From NCBI GenBank assembly GCA_002403855.1, contig DHIO01000041.1, forward strand, positions 1 to 39,488: 39,488 bases of DNA, in the 5' to 3' direction. Below are positions 6,769-15,599 of the stretch, piece by piece. Numbering within the stretch: position 1 is the stretch's first letter; every line of letters begins with the position of its first letter. This stretch comes from Acidimicrobiia bacterium UBA4744. Lineage in GTDB: Bacteria; Actinomycetota; Acidimicrobiia; Spongiisociales; UBA4744. The notes beneath the pieces are model-generated. The model was not told where the DNA came from and did not search any database. It saw nothing but the letters and a program-made list of their open reading frames with translations. The translations under genes were made by a program, and so were the position numbers.

Positions 6769-9165
6769 GTGGCCCAGAGCTATTGCTTCTTGTGCGACGC
6801 CGCCGCCGAGGAGGAAGTATGCCCCACCTGCGGTACCACAACGTGGCGACCCCTCGATGAGACGGCGCGCCCCGGGACGGACGAACCCCTCCGGGAGAGT
6901 GCGGTCCTAACAAGACCCTCGTCGATGCAACCGGCCGAGCCTGTCGCTCCGCCGCAAGCGCCCGGACCTACCTCCGCCCCGGAACTACCCGACGAAACGC
7001 CGGACCGGCGCCGGTTCCTTTCAAAACCGGACCGATGGGCGCCGGTCGCCGCTCTGGTGACCACCGGCATTGTGGCCCTTTCGGTTCTGACCGGGCCTTC
7101 GGGTCTCGCGCCCGAGTACGAGGCCCTCCCTGCCCCGTCCGTCACCGCCCAGACCACGACGAACGTGCCGGAACCCGGCAGCCGGAGCGACCAGTGGAGG
7201 CCTGCTGCCGGGACCTGGGTGGGCGGGTTCGCATTCACCTCTCAACGACCGGACACCCTGTACGGACCGTCGATGGCCGCCGGCCTTCTCCACATCTCTC
7301 CCGCCACGGTGATCGTCGACTCGCTCCCGGACGGCAGGCTGGTGGGAGTCGACGGCGACAACCAGCTGGTCGTACTGATCGGGGCAGGAGAGTCGGGACC
7401 TTCGTCGGAGGTCACTCCTCTCCCGTGGCCGGGGCCCGGGACCACCCCCCCGCTGGTTTCTCCAGATGGAACCCGACTGGCCATGATCGACGCTGCGGGT
7501 GTTCCCCACACCTGGGTCATCGGTAGTGAGTCGATGACTTCACCCGGCGACTCCGCATTGACGGCGATGGGGCCGATCGCCTCGCTCCTCTGGTCTCCCG
7601 ATTCGACCATCCTGGCGCTCAACGTCCGACAGGGCGGCTACTACCTCTGGAGCCCGACCGCCGGCGACTTGAGCGCACAGGTCATGCCGGGGCGAGCCAT
7701 CGCCGTCTCGGACACCCAGGTAGCCGCATGGAGCGGCAACGGCCTCGAACTCCGCCATCGGACCGGGAGGGTGCTGCGCCGGTGGAATGATCTAGTCGGG
7801 CATTCCTCGACAGATTCGACAAGCCTGCCCACCCTGATAGAAGGAGCATTCGATCCCCAACTGCGCTACCTGGCGGTGAAAGGACACGCCGGACGCGATG
7901 ACGATGAACAGGCGGGCCTCACGGTACTTTCCATGGTCGGCACTGCCCGGGTGTTGCTCACGACCGACCCGGCGCAGGGGTTTGCCTGGTCCGGAGACGG
8001 AAGCGGCCTGTACTGGATCAACACAAACGGGCTGCAGGCCTGGTCCGCCGACCCGGAGAGAGCTCCGGCCACACTGGTGGGTAGAGGCTCCAACGATGTG
8101 TTTCTGCGACTCCGGGTCTACGACCCGGCCATCTCTCCCGTCTCCCATCCAGCACTGACTACCTCTCACCTGCTGGAGAGACGCGAGGAGGGCATCTACG
8201 TCCGAACCGGCGAGGGGTTGGGACTCTTGGACGGTTTCGAGGACGGAGTGGGGACCATCACCACCGCCGGAATCCCCGCACATTTCCTCTCCGTCACCAC
8301 CGCTGAGACGGAGCGTCCCGTCCTGCTCGCCACGGCCGGTCCGGGGGCACCCCTGATCGTCGGATCGCTCGACTCATCTCAGCTGCCGGAGGGGACCGAC
8401 CTCGCCGGTGCAGTCGCGGTGAGCCCCGGCAGCGCTGGAATTGCGACACCCCTTCGACCGGAGTCCACGCGGTGGTACCTGGAAACGCAGGACGGCTCGA
8501 TCCTTCACGGGCCGGATGCCGGTGTCTTCACGGCCGCGGCAGAAGGAAGTTCGCTCGAATCTCTCGCCGAAACCACCTTCCACATAACGCCGGACGGGTC
8601 GAAAATTCAAACGATCCCGAACGACGCCGGGATCAGGACCCTCCTCGGCGCAGCGGACCTCGAAGCCGAGCGCATCCTGGCGCTCGGGGTGATCCACCGG
8701 ACACTCTTTGTTCTGGTTTCGACCGCGGACGGCACCGCGCAGATCTGGCAGGTGCCGGCGGACAGCCCCCTGCTCGCCACTCCGCTCTTTCCACCCGCTC
8801 CCTCGATTACCTCCTGGGCCTGGATCGTGCACTCATACCCGGGTAGGGCCACGGGCGGAGCAATCCTGACCGAACCGGACGCCAGGCCGGAAGTCTTCGC
8901 CACCCGCATCGACGGTCCTGCTGGGCCGATCACCGTCGTTGTAGCAGCTCCGATGGCTCTCCAGTCGGTGTGTAGCGTCGAGCCCGGGGGAGCGTGCGTA
9001 CTGACGACCCGGCCGGGGAGACCACTCGGATTCTCACCGGACGGCCACTGGCTGCTCCTCGACGACGACGGGCGGTATTCCGCCCTGTCCACGGTGGGGC
9101 GAGGCAACGTGCTCCTACCGGACCCGGCGCCGGATCAAGTGGCCTGGGTCGAAGCCACACGCTAG
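6769..9165 (+). CDS. Zinc-ribbon, single-pass membrane protein with beta-propeller-like ectodomain
   Basis: The 798-residue protein has a clear order of parts. An N-terminal zinc ribbon (C6xxC9, C18xxC21) is followed by a Pro/Glu-rich linker to about 80, one membrane helix at about 91-108, a Thr/Pro-rich stalk, and about 650 residues of repeated blade-like sequence with phrases such as SPDGTRLAMIDAAG, LLWSPDSTILAL and FSPDGHWLLLDDDG. These resemble WD40/TolB-type beta-propeller blades. By the positive-inside rule the zinc ribbon should be cytoplasmic and the propeller outside. No enzyme motif is visible. It starts with GTG, apparently leaderless. Function is unknown; it might link a cytoplasmic partner to an outside ligand. 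Confidence 0.8.
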   Translation: MAQSYCFLCDAAAEEEVCPTCGTTTWRPLDETARPGTDEPLRESAVLTRPSSMQPAEPVAPPQAPGPTSAPELPDETPDRRRFLSKPDRWAPVAALVTTGIVALSVLTGPSGLAPEYEALPAPSVTAQTTTNVPEPGSRSDQWRPAAGTWVGGFAFTSQRPDTLYGPSMAAGLLHISPATVIVDSLPDGRLVGVDGDNQLVVLIGAGESGPSSEVTPLPWPGPGTTPPLVSPDGTRLAMIDAAGVPHTWVIGSESMTSPGDSALTAMGPIASLLWSPDSTILALNVRQGGYYLWSPTAGDLSAQVMPGRAIAVSDTQVAAWSGNGLELRHRTGRVLRRWNDLVGHSSTDSTSLPTLIEGAFDPQLRYLAVKGHAGRDDDEQAGLTVLSMVGTARVLLTTDPAQGFAWSGDGSGLYWINTNGLQAWSADPERAPATLVGRGSNDVFLRLRVYDPAISPVSHPALTTSHLLERREEGIYVRTGEGLGLLDGFEDGVGTITTAGIPAHFLSVTTAETERPVLLATAGPGAPLIVGSLDSSQLPEGTDLAGAVAVSPGSAGIATPLRPESTRWYLETQDGSILHGPDAGVFTAAAEGSSLESLAETTFHITPDGSKIQTIPNDAGIRTLLGAADLEAERILALGVIHRTLFVLVSTADGTAQIWQVPADSPLLATPLFPPAPSITSWAWIVHSYPGRATGGAILTEPDARPEVFATRIDGPAGPITVVVAAPMALQSVCSVEPGGACVLTTRPGRPLGFSPDGHWLLLDDDGRYSALSTVGRGNVLLPDPAPDQVAWVEATR

Positions 9166-9439
9166 GAATCAGAGGTCATGCGTCGAGCGACTGAGGGCCG
9201 GCAACGTGCGCCCGCAGATTGGGGAAGAATCAGCATGATTCGAAACACGTACGCTCTTCTCGCCGACACTCTCGGTCGGCGTTAGCGCCCCGCCTGGGAC
9301 TCGACGCCGCCCTTGTGGCAGAATGGGACCATGGCTCGGATGGTCTCATGCCTCCCTCGCCACCTTCGGCGTTCGCTCTTCGCCGCTCCGTAGCGGCCTT
9401 TCGCCGTCGAACGCAGAAAACCCCGCGAAAGGAGCCCAG
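9166..9439. other. Intergenic region before the aminotransferase
   Basis: This gap holds a 7-bp hairpin (CGCCGAC / GTCGGCG, 9261-9281) without a T-run, which may end the upstream transcript. I see no gene or recognisable riboswitch. The only clear translation signal is AAAGGAG at 9428-9434, just before the next gene. Confidence 0.4.
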
Positions 9440-10717
9440 ATGACCGAATACCTCACCCGCCACCACGATGTCGTCGCCCCCGTGCTGGCCTTCGACACCG
9501 ACGTCCTCGCCGATCGTGCCGAGGGTATTTGGATCTACGACGAGGCAGGCAACCGCTACGCCGACTTCGCCTGTGGAACGGCCGTGGCCAACCTCGGGCA
9601 CAACCACCCCGCGGTCGTAGCCGCAGCACGAGCCCAGATGGACCGTTTCATCCACGCCGGGTGCGTCTTCCGGTACGAATCCATCATCAGGCTGGCCGAG
9701 AAACTCCGCACGATCACACCCGAGGGGATCGACAAATTCGGATTCGCCAACTCCGGCGCAGAAGCAGTCGAGGCGACGGTCAAGATCGCCAAGTACATCA
9801 CCGGGCGCCAAGGGGTGATCACCATGCGGGGGGCGTTCCACGGCCGTACGATGGGTTCGGTCGCCTACACCACCTCCAGCGCCCGCTACCGGGACGGCTA
9901 CCACCCCATCCTGGGATCCGTCTTCGTGACCCCCTATCCCCGCCCCTACCGGTGGGGAAAGACCGAGGAAGAGTCGACCGAGCTTGCCCTCGATGAGCTG
10001 AACTACAAGTTCAAGCACGAGGTCACACCGAAGAACATCGCCGCCTTCCTGGTTGAGCCGATGCAGGGCGAGGGCGGGTACTACCCTGCCCCACCGGCCT
10101 TCCTCGAAGCCCTGCGAGAGATTGCCGATCACCACGGAATCATGTTGATCTTCGACGAGGTGCAAAGCGGCTTCGGCCGGACTGCGGAATGGTTCGCCTC
10201 CGAGCACTACGCGGTCGATCCGGACATCATCGCCATGGGAAAGGGTATCGCCAACGGTCTGCCGCTCTCTTCGTACGGTGCCTCGGCCGAGGTTCTCGAC
10301 CGGTGGCCGGTCGGCGCTCACGGCACGACTTTCGGCGGCAATCCCGTATCCTGCGCGGCCGCCGGTGCCGTCATCGACACGATGGAGGGGCTGCTGCCCC
10401 ACGCCCGCGAGCTTTCGGCGCACGCTTTCGAGAGACTGAACAAGCTGGCGGTGGTTCACGACTCGATCGGCGAGGTGCGGGGGTTGGGGTTGATGATCGG
10501 GATCGAACTGGTGAAGGATCTCGAATCGCGTGAACCCGATGCGGACGCCATGGCGTTCGTCTCGAAATACGCGCTGGAACGGGAGCTGATCGTGATCAAC
10601 TGCGGTCCCGACGGCAACGTTATCCGGTTCATCCCGCCGCTGGTCACCGGCATCGACGAACTCGACACGGCGATAGACACGATCGACGGCGCCCTGACCG
10701 AATACGAGACGAGCTAA
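9440..10717 (+). CDS. Class III (PLP-dependent) aminotransferase
   Basis: The 425-residue protein is a full-length fold-type I, class III aminotransferase. It has the PLP aspartate in IFDEVQSGFGRT (D239), the Schiff-base lysine in AMGKGIANGLPLSS (K268), NSGAEAVEATVKIAK in the cofactor phosphate region, and GTTFGGNPVSCAA. Family members transfer the omega-amino group of 4-aminobutyrate, acetylornithine or similar donors to 2-oxoglutarate. The overall look is nearest to 4-aminobutyrate or putrescine-type enzymes, but the donor is not fixed by these motifs. The ATG at 9440 is chosen because AAAGGAG lies 5 nt upstream. It is convergent with the methyltransferase gene (22-nt gap) and seems monocistronic. 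Confidence 0.9.
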   Translation: MTEYLTRHHDVVAPVLAFDTDVLADRAEGIWIYDEAGNRYADFACGTAVANLGHNHPAVVAAARAQMDRFIHAGCVFRYESIIRLAEKLRTITPEGIDKFGFANSGAEAVEATVKIAKYITGRQGVITMRGAFHGRTMGSVAYTTSSARYRDGYHPILGSVFVTPYPRPYRWGKTEEESTELALDELNYKFKHEVTPKNIAAFLVEPMQGEGGYYPAPPAFLEALREIADHHGIMLIFDEVQSGFGRTAEWFASEHYAVDPDIIAMGKGIANGLPLSSYGASAEVLDRWPVGAHGTTFGGNPVSCAAAGAVIDTMEGLLPHARELSAHAFERLNKLAVVHDSIGEVRGLGLMIGIELVKDLESREPDADAMAFVSKYALERELIVINCGPDGNVIRFIPPLVTGIDELDTAIDTIDGALTEYETS

Positions 10718-10739
10718 CGTTCAACAGGTCGGCGTTCGG

Positions 10740-11756
10740 CTACTCGTTCTGTTTCCGACCGACGAGCTCCCAGAAGGTGAGCCCATAGGTCGTCCACAGC
10801 CAGCGAGCGATGATGTTCCGTTCGGCGTCCACCCGGGACGCTGCATAGAGTTCGGCTTGATGCCGGAATGCTTCGATCTCGTGGCGCCCTCGCCGTCGCA
10901 TCTCCTCGACCAATTCCGAATCTTCCAACGACACGGTCGCCAGGCCTGCCTCGAGTTCGTCAACCTGCCGGCCGAGATCCTCGACCACCGCTCCGAGATC
11001 CTCAGGTGGCCGGTTCAGCATCCGCAGCGACAAGCCGGCCTGTGAGAACACGTCGAGGTAGTAGGACAGCGGAGCGTAGTGCTCTACGCCGTAGGTATCT
11101 TCATAGTGATCGGCCCAGACTTGCTCCGCCCGGAGCCGGTCGAGCAACGTGATCCCGAAAAGGCCGTAGTGGCCGTCGCGGATCATGAATTCGACCGCTC
11201 GACCGTTGGGAATCTGCAGGAAGATCGATCCACCGTCGTCGAGCAGGGCTGCCAGGTGTGTGGCGGCCAAATCGGGATCGGATACGTGTTCGAGTACATC
11301 GTTGCAGAGAATGAAGTCGAAGTGACCTAGGCGGTCGATCACGTCCGGCGAGGTGATGTCGAGTCGTTCAAGCCCGGCATCGACCCGGTGGTCGGCGAGT
11401 TGCAGTTTGGCGAGCGTCAGCAGTTCGTCGTTGATGTCGATGCCGGCCAAAGACCGCGCTCCTGCTTCAGCCGCCGCCACCAGAAACCCGCCGTAGGCAC
11501 ACCCAACGTCGAGGACCCTGGTCCCCCGAAATGCCGGGCGTCCGCCCATGGCCGCTACCGCGTACCGGCCTCGCTCAACCGACGACAACGAGAAGTCCAG
11601 CCACATCTGCACCGTTTCGTCGTGTACCTCCTCGCCCGGCTGAAGCCCGTATCGACGGTAGACGGCGTCGGAGAACTCCCTCCCCGGGTCAGGGGGAGGC
11701 TTCCGAAGGCCGAGGCGCCGCAGGACGGCTCCTCCATAGCGACGGATTCTGGACAC
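10740..11756 (-). CDS. SAM-dependent methyltransferase (class I)
   Basis: The 338-residue protein has a Rossmann methyltransferase core. Motif I is VLDVGCAYGGFLVAAAE, an acidic SAM-ribose region follows (GIDINDEL), and motif II is FDFILCNDVLEHVSDP. A C-terminal extension of about 100 residues (VEDLGRQVDELEAGLATV and on) is Glu/Arg-rich and probably helical or coiled coil, ending in WLWTTYGLTFWELVGRK. Such methyltransferases with a helical tail often act on sugars or lipids of cell-surface polymers, but the substrate is not identifiable. It stands alone between a convergent aminotransferase gene and the cytochrome gene. Confidence 0.85.
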   Translation of the reverse strand: MSRIRRYGGAVLRRLGLRKPPPDPGREFSDAVYRRYGLQPGEEVHDETVQMWLDFSLSSVERGRYAVAAMGGRPAFRGTRVLDVGCAYGGFLVAAAEAGARSLAGIDINDELLTLAKLQLADHRVDAGLERLDITSPDVIDRLGHFDFILCNDVLEHVSDPDLAATHLAALLDDGGSIFLQIPNGRAVEFMIRDGHYGLFGITLLDRLRAEQVWADHYEDTYGVEHYAPLSYYLDVFSQAGLSLRMLNRPPEDLGAVVEDLGRQVDELEAGLATVSLEDSELVEEMRRRGRHEIEAFRHQAELYAASRVDAERNIIARWLWTTYGLTFWELVGRKQNE

Positions 11757-11872
11757 GCAACTGAACCTAGCGATCTGGGGCTCGGCGAAGCCCGGCCGCC
11801 GGAAGTGATGTTCACCGCTCCCCAGACCGGGCCGGACGTTGCTGGTGCCGACTGCCGTGAGGTTGGGCCGGA

Positions 11873-13750
11873 CTAGGCGACCAGGTTGCGGACCGCTCGC
11901 ATCCAGAGGAATACTCCACCACCGGTAACCAAAACACCAACGACAACTGCCACAACGACGACCGTCGAGGATCCGTCGGCGGCAGGATCCTGGTTCAGGT
12001 CGCCGGCCAATGCCGCCGGGAGGTCACCGGCGGCCGGGGTCTCGTCCTCCGTGAGTGTCGAGGTCGTCGTCTCGGGGATGATCAACTCCGCACCCGACGC
12101 CAGAGCTTCGGAGAAGGCAACCAATGCCTCGAGTTCCCGGTCGCCCAACTGCCCGGCGAAACCGGGCATCGAACCGACACCGTTGCGGATGATCTCGTCC
12201 AGGTCGCCGGTAGACGTCTGAATACTCACTATGGGACCGCCCGAGCCCCCTTCTCCAGCCGCTCCATGACAGGCGGCGCAGAACTGCCCGTAGAGGGTTT
12301 GCCCTTCGAGCAATTCGGGAGGAATGCCCGGCTCGCTCGCGACGGTCGCATTCTCCGTGGTCCCGCTGCCACCCATACCCAGGATATGGTCGGCGATGGC
12401 ACCGATCTCATCAGCCGACAACCGGGATCCGTAGCCCGGCATCCCGCCCGCTCCACCGGTCGTAACGGAGATGATCTGCGACCTGCTCGACGTCGTTCCC
12501 GCCACCGGACCACCCGGGCCCCCTTCTCCATGCAACCCGTGACAGGCCGAGCAATTCTGCATGTAGAGCGTCGACCCGGAGATGGGACTCCCCGACGGAG
12601 AAGTGGTGGTCGTAACCCCGGCCCCGATCCCCACCGAAGCGACGAACTGTGATACGTTGTCGATCTCGACCACGCTGAGCCGGCCCGCGAAACCGCTCAT
12701 AGTGCCGATGCCGTTGGTCGTGATCGAAACGATCTGAGACTGGGTCAACGCATGGCCCCGCAGGTCCCCACCGTCCGCGCCGTGACAGACTGCACAATCG
12801 GCGGCATAGACCGCCGCACCGCGGCGCGGAGCCGTCGTTGTGGTGGTGGCGCCGGGGAGGGTGGTCGTCGGGGTACTGAGGCTCAGCAGGAAATCGGCAA
12901 CATTGCCGATTTGTGCCGAACCCAATTCCGGGAATCCTCGCATCGTCCCCACCCCGTTGGTGATGGTCGAGACCAACTGGGTTCTGCTCGCGGTGGTCGG
13001 GACTACATTCCCTCCGGCGGCGCCGTGACATACAGCACAGTGTTGAGCCCATACGGCGGCGCCGCCGGCCGGTTGGGTGGTAGTCGTAGTGATGCCTGGT
13101 TGGGTTGTAGTGGTAGTCGCCGGCACCACCCCGCTCACATAATCCCAGATGGCACCTACCTCTTGGCTACTGAGGCCCGTTTGCGAAGGCATTCCCCCCT
13201 GCCCGTTCAGTGTTATCGAAATGAACGCCTCACGGGCCAGCGCGGTGCCGTTGAGGTCACCGCCTTCCGGGCCGTGGCAGACGGCGCAACGGGCGCCGTA
13301 GAGCGAACGGCCGTCGAGAGGCGCGCCGGGAACGGTCGTCGTCGGCGGCGGCGGAGTACTGCTCGAGGGGTCACCCGGCAGCGAGAGTTGCTGAATCTCC
13401 TGACCGTTGGAGATCCCATCACCATCGGAGTCACGATCGACCAGTGCCGGAGCGAGGTAGTCCTTGTCCCCGACGTCCTCCCAGTCTTCCCCGTAGTTGT
13501 TGAGGTTGTCCTCGCCGGGATGGGCCGGGTCGGTATGGCAGAGGACACAAGAGTCGAGCGGAGTGCCCGCTGCGTGAGGGTAGGCCTCGGCGAACCCGGA
13601 CATGAACTTGTTCTTGGCTGCCGCACCCGGCGACAAGAAGGTCACCCCCGCGCCGACCATCACCACCATCGCCACCAGGAAGGCGAGTCCGGGACCTCGG
13701 GAAGAAGGAGTGAACCCGTTGGCTTTCACTTCGCCGGCATTTCGAGCCAT
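11873..13750 (-). CDS. Membrane-anchored multihaem cytochrome c (six CxxCH motifs)
   Basis: This 625-residue protein has an N-terminal hydrophobic export segment (about 21-42) and six haem-binding CxxCH motifs starting at C68, C155, C238, C319, C400 and C491. A Ca-binding-like loop (VDRDSDGDGISNGQE, about 104-118) follows the first motif. The last five motifs belong to repeated small class I cytochrome domains of about 80 residues, each with a likely axial methionine (M187, M270, M351, M437, M528). Thr/Pro-rich linkers separate the domains, and a C-terminal membrane helix (about 595-617) would anchor it facing outward. Electron transfer is the clear role; partners are unknown. The ATG at 13750 is chosen because AGGAAGG lies just upstream. 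Confidence 0.88.
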   Translation of the reverse strand: MARNAGEVKANGFTPSSRGPGLAFLVAMVVMVGAGVTFLSPGAAAKNKFMSGFAEAYPHAAGTPLDSCVLCHTDPAHPGEDNLNNYGEDWEDVGDKDYLAPALVDRDSDGDGISNGQEIQQLSLPGDPSSSTPPPPTTTVPGAPLDGRSLYGARCAVCHGPEGGDLNGTALAREAFISITLNGQGGMPSQTGLSSQEVGAIWDYVSGVVPATTTTTQPGITTTTTQPAGGAAVWAQHCAVCHGAAGGNVVPTTASRTQLVSTITNGVGTMRGFPELGSAQIGNVADFLLSLSTPTTTLPGATTTTTAPRRGAAVYAADCAVCHGADGGDLRGHALTQSQIVSITTNGIGTMSGFAGRLSVVEIDNVSQFVASVGIGAGVTTTTSPSGSPISGSTLYMQNCSACHGLHGEGGPGGPVAGTTSSRSQIISVTTGGAGGMPGYGSRLSADEIGAIADHILGMGGSGTTENATVASEPGIPPELLEGQTLYGQFCAACHGAAGEGGSGGPIVSIQTSTGDLDEIIRNGVGSMPGFAGQLGDRELEALVAFSEALASGAELIIPETTTSTLTEDETPAAGDLPAALAGDLNQDPAADGSSTVVVVAVVVGVLVTGGGVFLWMRAVRNLVA

Positions 13751-14043
13751 CACCTTCCTCGCTCTCTCAGCTCCACAACGCTCGCCTCCTTCGCCCGGCG
13801 GCAAGTTTCTCCCACTGCCACCAAAAGGCCCTCCAAGAGGTGGTTAAGGACCTGCTAAATGGCATGGTTGGGGATATCGGAGGATCGGGGTGCCAGGTTT
13901 GGGACCCGCTCGCAACAACCGGCGCTCGCGGACCCGGGATTCCCGCCCCCGCATTCTTGCAGCGCCTGCGAGCGAGACCGCCCCGGACGAGAGTCTCGAG
14001 TGGTCGACCGCTTGACGCCGTCCGGCGGGCCGGTCCCCCGGGT
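13751..14043. other. Intergenic region between cytochrome and lnt-like genes
   Basis: About 290 nt contain the ribosome-binding site of the cytochrome gene at one end and GC-rich sequence with no convincing gene, repeat or structured RNA. It presumably holds the cytochrome promoter, which I could not place. Confidence 0.4.
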
Positions 14044-15516
14044 CTAACGCAGGGTCGCCTTTTCCCGATGTCTCGCACCGGCCACCGCGGCGCCTACCAA
14101 CCACACAATGGCCGCGACGTGCGGCCATTCGCCCAGGACCGCGTAAGGCGTATCGCCCGAGGACCGCACCCGCACCTCCCCCGTGAGGATTTCGGCAGTG
14201 AACAAGCCCGAGATGGGCCCGACCGATCCGCCTTTGGAGATGATGGTCGATCTGCCGGTGAGAGCGGCGTGGATCACGTCGACCCCCAGGGCAGAACCGT
14301 GCATCCGTGTCATGGCGATGAATTGGTCCGACGCGGGTCCCAGTCCATAGCTCGAATTGTTGGTTGCGACAACCATCAACCGGGCACCTTCTCGAACCGG
14401 AGCGCGCATGAGTCGGGCAAAGGCCCCCTCGAAGGAGATCACCGAGCCGAGCGAACCCCATTCCGTTGGAAAGACCACCGGGCCCTCTCCCCGCAACATG
14501 TCGCGGGGGGCGGCTCGAAAGCTCTCCGTCCATCCAAAGACCGACCGCCAGGGTATGTACTCGCCGAACGGAACCGGGTGATTTTTGAGATACTCGCCGA
14601 CGATCTCCCCATTCGGATCGAAGAGCAGGTTCACGTTGGCAAAGTGGTCGTCATCAACAGGCCGATCACCACCGACGAGCAAGTAGCTCTGCAAACGGAC
14701 CGCCTCGGCGGAGATCTGACCTGCTACCTCGGGGTTGACGGTGGGATCGGTTGCATAGCCGGTCGAGCTCTCCGGCCACACGACCAGGTCGAAGACCCCC
14801 GCAGGCAGAGTTCGGGTGAGGTCGAGGTGACTCTGGGTGATCCGCTGTCGTTCGTTGGCGCACCGCTCGGCCGGACAGGGGCTGTTCCCCTGGACGAGGG
14901 CGACCTGGAGCAACTCTCCACCTGCAGTGGCCGGCCAGACCGCCCCGGCGCCCGTCATCACCAGCGCGGTCACGGCCGCTGCGGCAGCCCAGGCGGCTCC
15001 TCGCCGCCGGTCGTACCAGACGGCCAGACCACCGGCCACCAGCATGGCAAGCACGGTCCAGCCGGAGACTCCGATCCACTGTGCGGAGGCTCGGGCACCG
15101 CCGAATCCACTCACGGCATAGCCGAGCCAGCCCCAGGTGAAGCCGCCTACGGGCAGATACGACCGAGCGAGTTCGGTCAACGCCCAGCCGCCGACCACGA
15201 ACCCCATCCACTGCCAGTCGGGCCGGTTACGTGCCTGAAACACGATCCAGGCGAAGACCGCCGGGAACAGAGCCTCCACGAGCACGAGCGGTGCCCAGGC
15301 GATCAAACCCATCTCGGTGATCCACTCCAGCAATGGCCCGAAGAAGGCGATTCCGAAGACGAGCCCACTCAGCACCGCCTCGCGCCAGGATGCCGCCCTC
15401 CGCAGGGCGACCAGGAAAGGCACCGGCGCAACAAACACCAGCGCTCCCAAGTCGAGCGGGGGAAAGGCTGCCCACAGCAACAACCCGCTCACGGCACCCA
15501 GCAAGACCGACATCAT
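14044..15516 (-). CDS. Apolipoprotein N-acyltransferase (Lnt) homologue with Cys-to-Ser at the catalytic position
   Basis: The 490-residue protein has the Lnt plan: about 190 residues of membrane helices, then a nitrilase-type domain. Lnt adds the third acyl chain to the N-terminal cysteine of lipoproteins using a Glu-Lys-Cys triad. Here E249 (VVWPESS) and K311 (YLKNHPVPFGEYIPW) are present. The usual ICYE cysteine is Ser in VISFEGAF (S361, codon TCC), and the usual NDAWF-like region reads NNSSYG. The enzyme may therefore be inactive, altered in chemistry, or complemented by a second Lnt elsewhere. The start is the first of two adjacent ATGs; the plus-strand inositol-phosphatase-like gene diverges from it. 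Confidence 0.85.
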   Translation of the reverse strand: MMSVLLGAVSGLLLWAAFPPLDLGALVFVAPVPFLVALRRAASWREAVLSGLVFGIAFFGPLLEWITEMGLIAWAPLVLVEALFPAVFAWIVFQARNRPDWQWMGFVVGGWALTELARSYLPVGGFTWGWLGYAVSGFGGARASAQWIGVSGWTVLAMLVAGGLAVWYDRRRGAAWAAAAAVTALVMTGAGAVWPATAGGELLQVALVQGNSPCPAERCANERQRITQSHLDLTRTLPAGVFDLVVWPESSTGYATDPTVNPEVAGQISAEAVRLQSYLLVGGDRPVDDDHFANVNLLFDPNGEIVGEYLKNHPVPFGEYIPWRSVFGWTESFRAAPRDMLRGEGPVVFPTEWGSLGSVISFEGAFARLMRAPVREGARLMVVATNNSSYGLGPASDQFIAMTRMHGSALGVDVIHAALTGRSTIISKGGSVGPISGLFTAEILTGEVRVRSSGDTPYAVLGEWPHVAAIVWLVGAAVAGARHREKATLR

Positions 15517-15585
15517 GACCGGACGATTCTATGACCGGCCTCGCCCATAGCATCCGCGAACCGGCACCTTCAACGACCCGGGCTC

Positions 15586-15591
15586 TAGAGT
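15586..15591 (+). promoter_or_regulatory. Putative -10 box (TAGAGT), leaderless start at 15600
   Basis: TAGAGT ends 8 nt before the ATG at 15600, with no Shine-Dalgarno between. This supports 15600 over the ATG at 15531. Confidence 0.4.
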
Positions 15592-15599
15592 CCGAGCAG

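Noticed and set aside
9230..10459. Minus-strand 409-codon frame opposite the aminotransferase
   Set aside because: The aminotransferase has all PLP residues; the antisense product shows only composition bias.
13751..14043. Possible tRNA or structured RNA between cytochrome and lnt
   Set aside because: No T-loop consensus or cloverleaf could be drawn.
13840..15534. Plus-strand open frame of 564 codons opposite the lnt-like gene
   Set aside because: No recognisable domain and composition of a GC-driven antisense frame; the minus-strand Lnt homologue explains the DNA.
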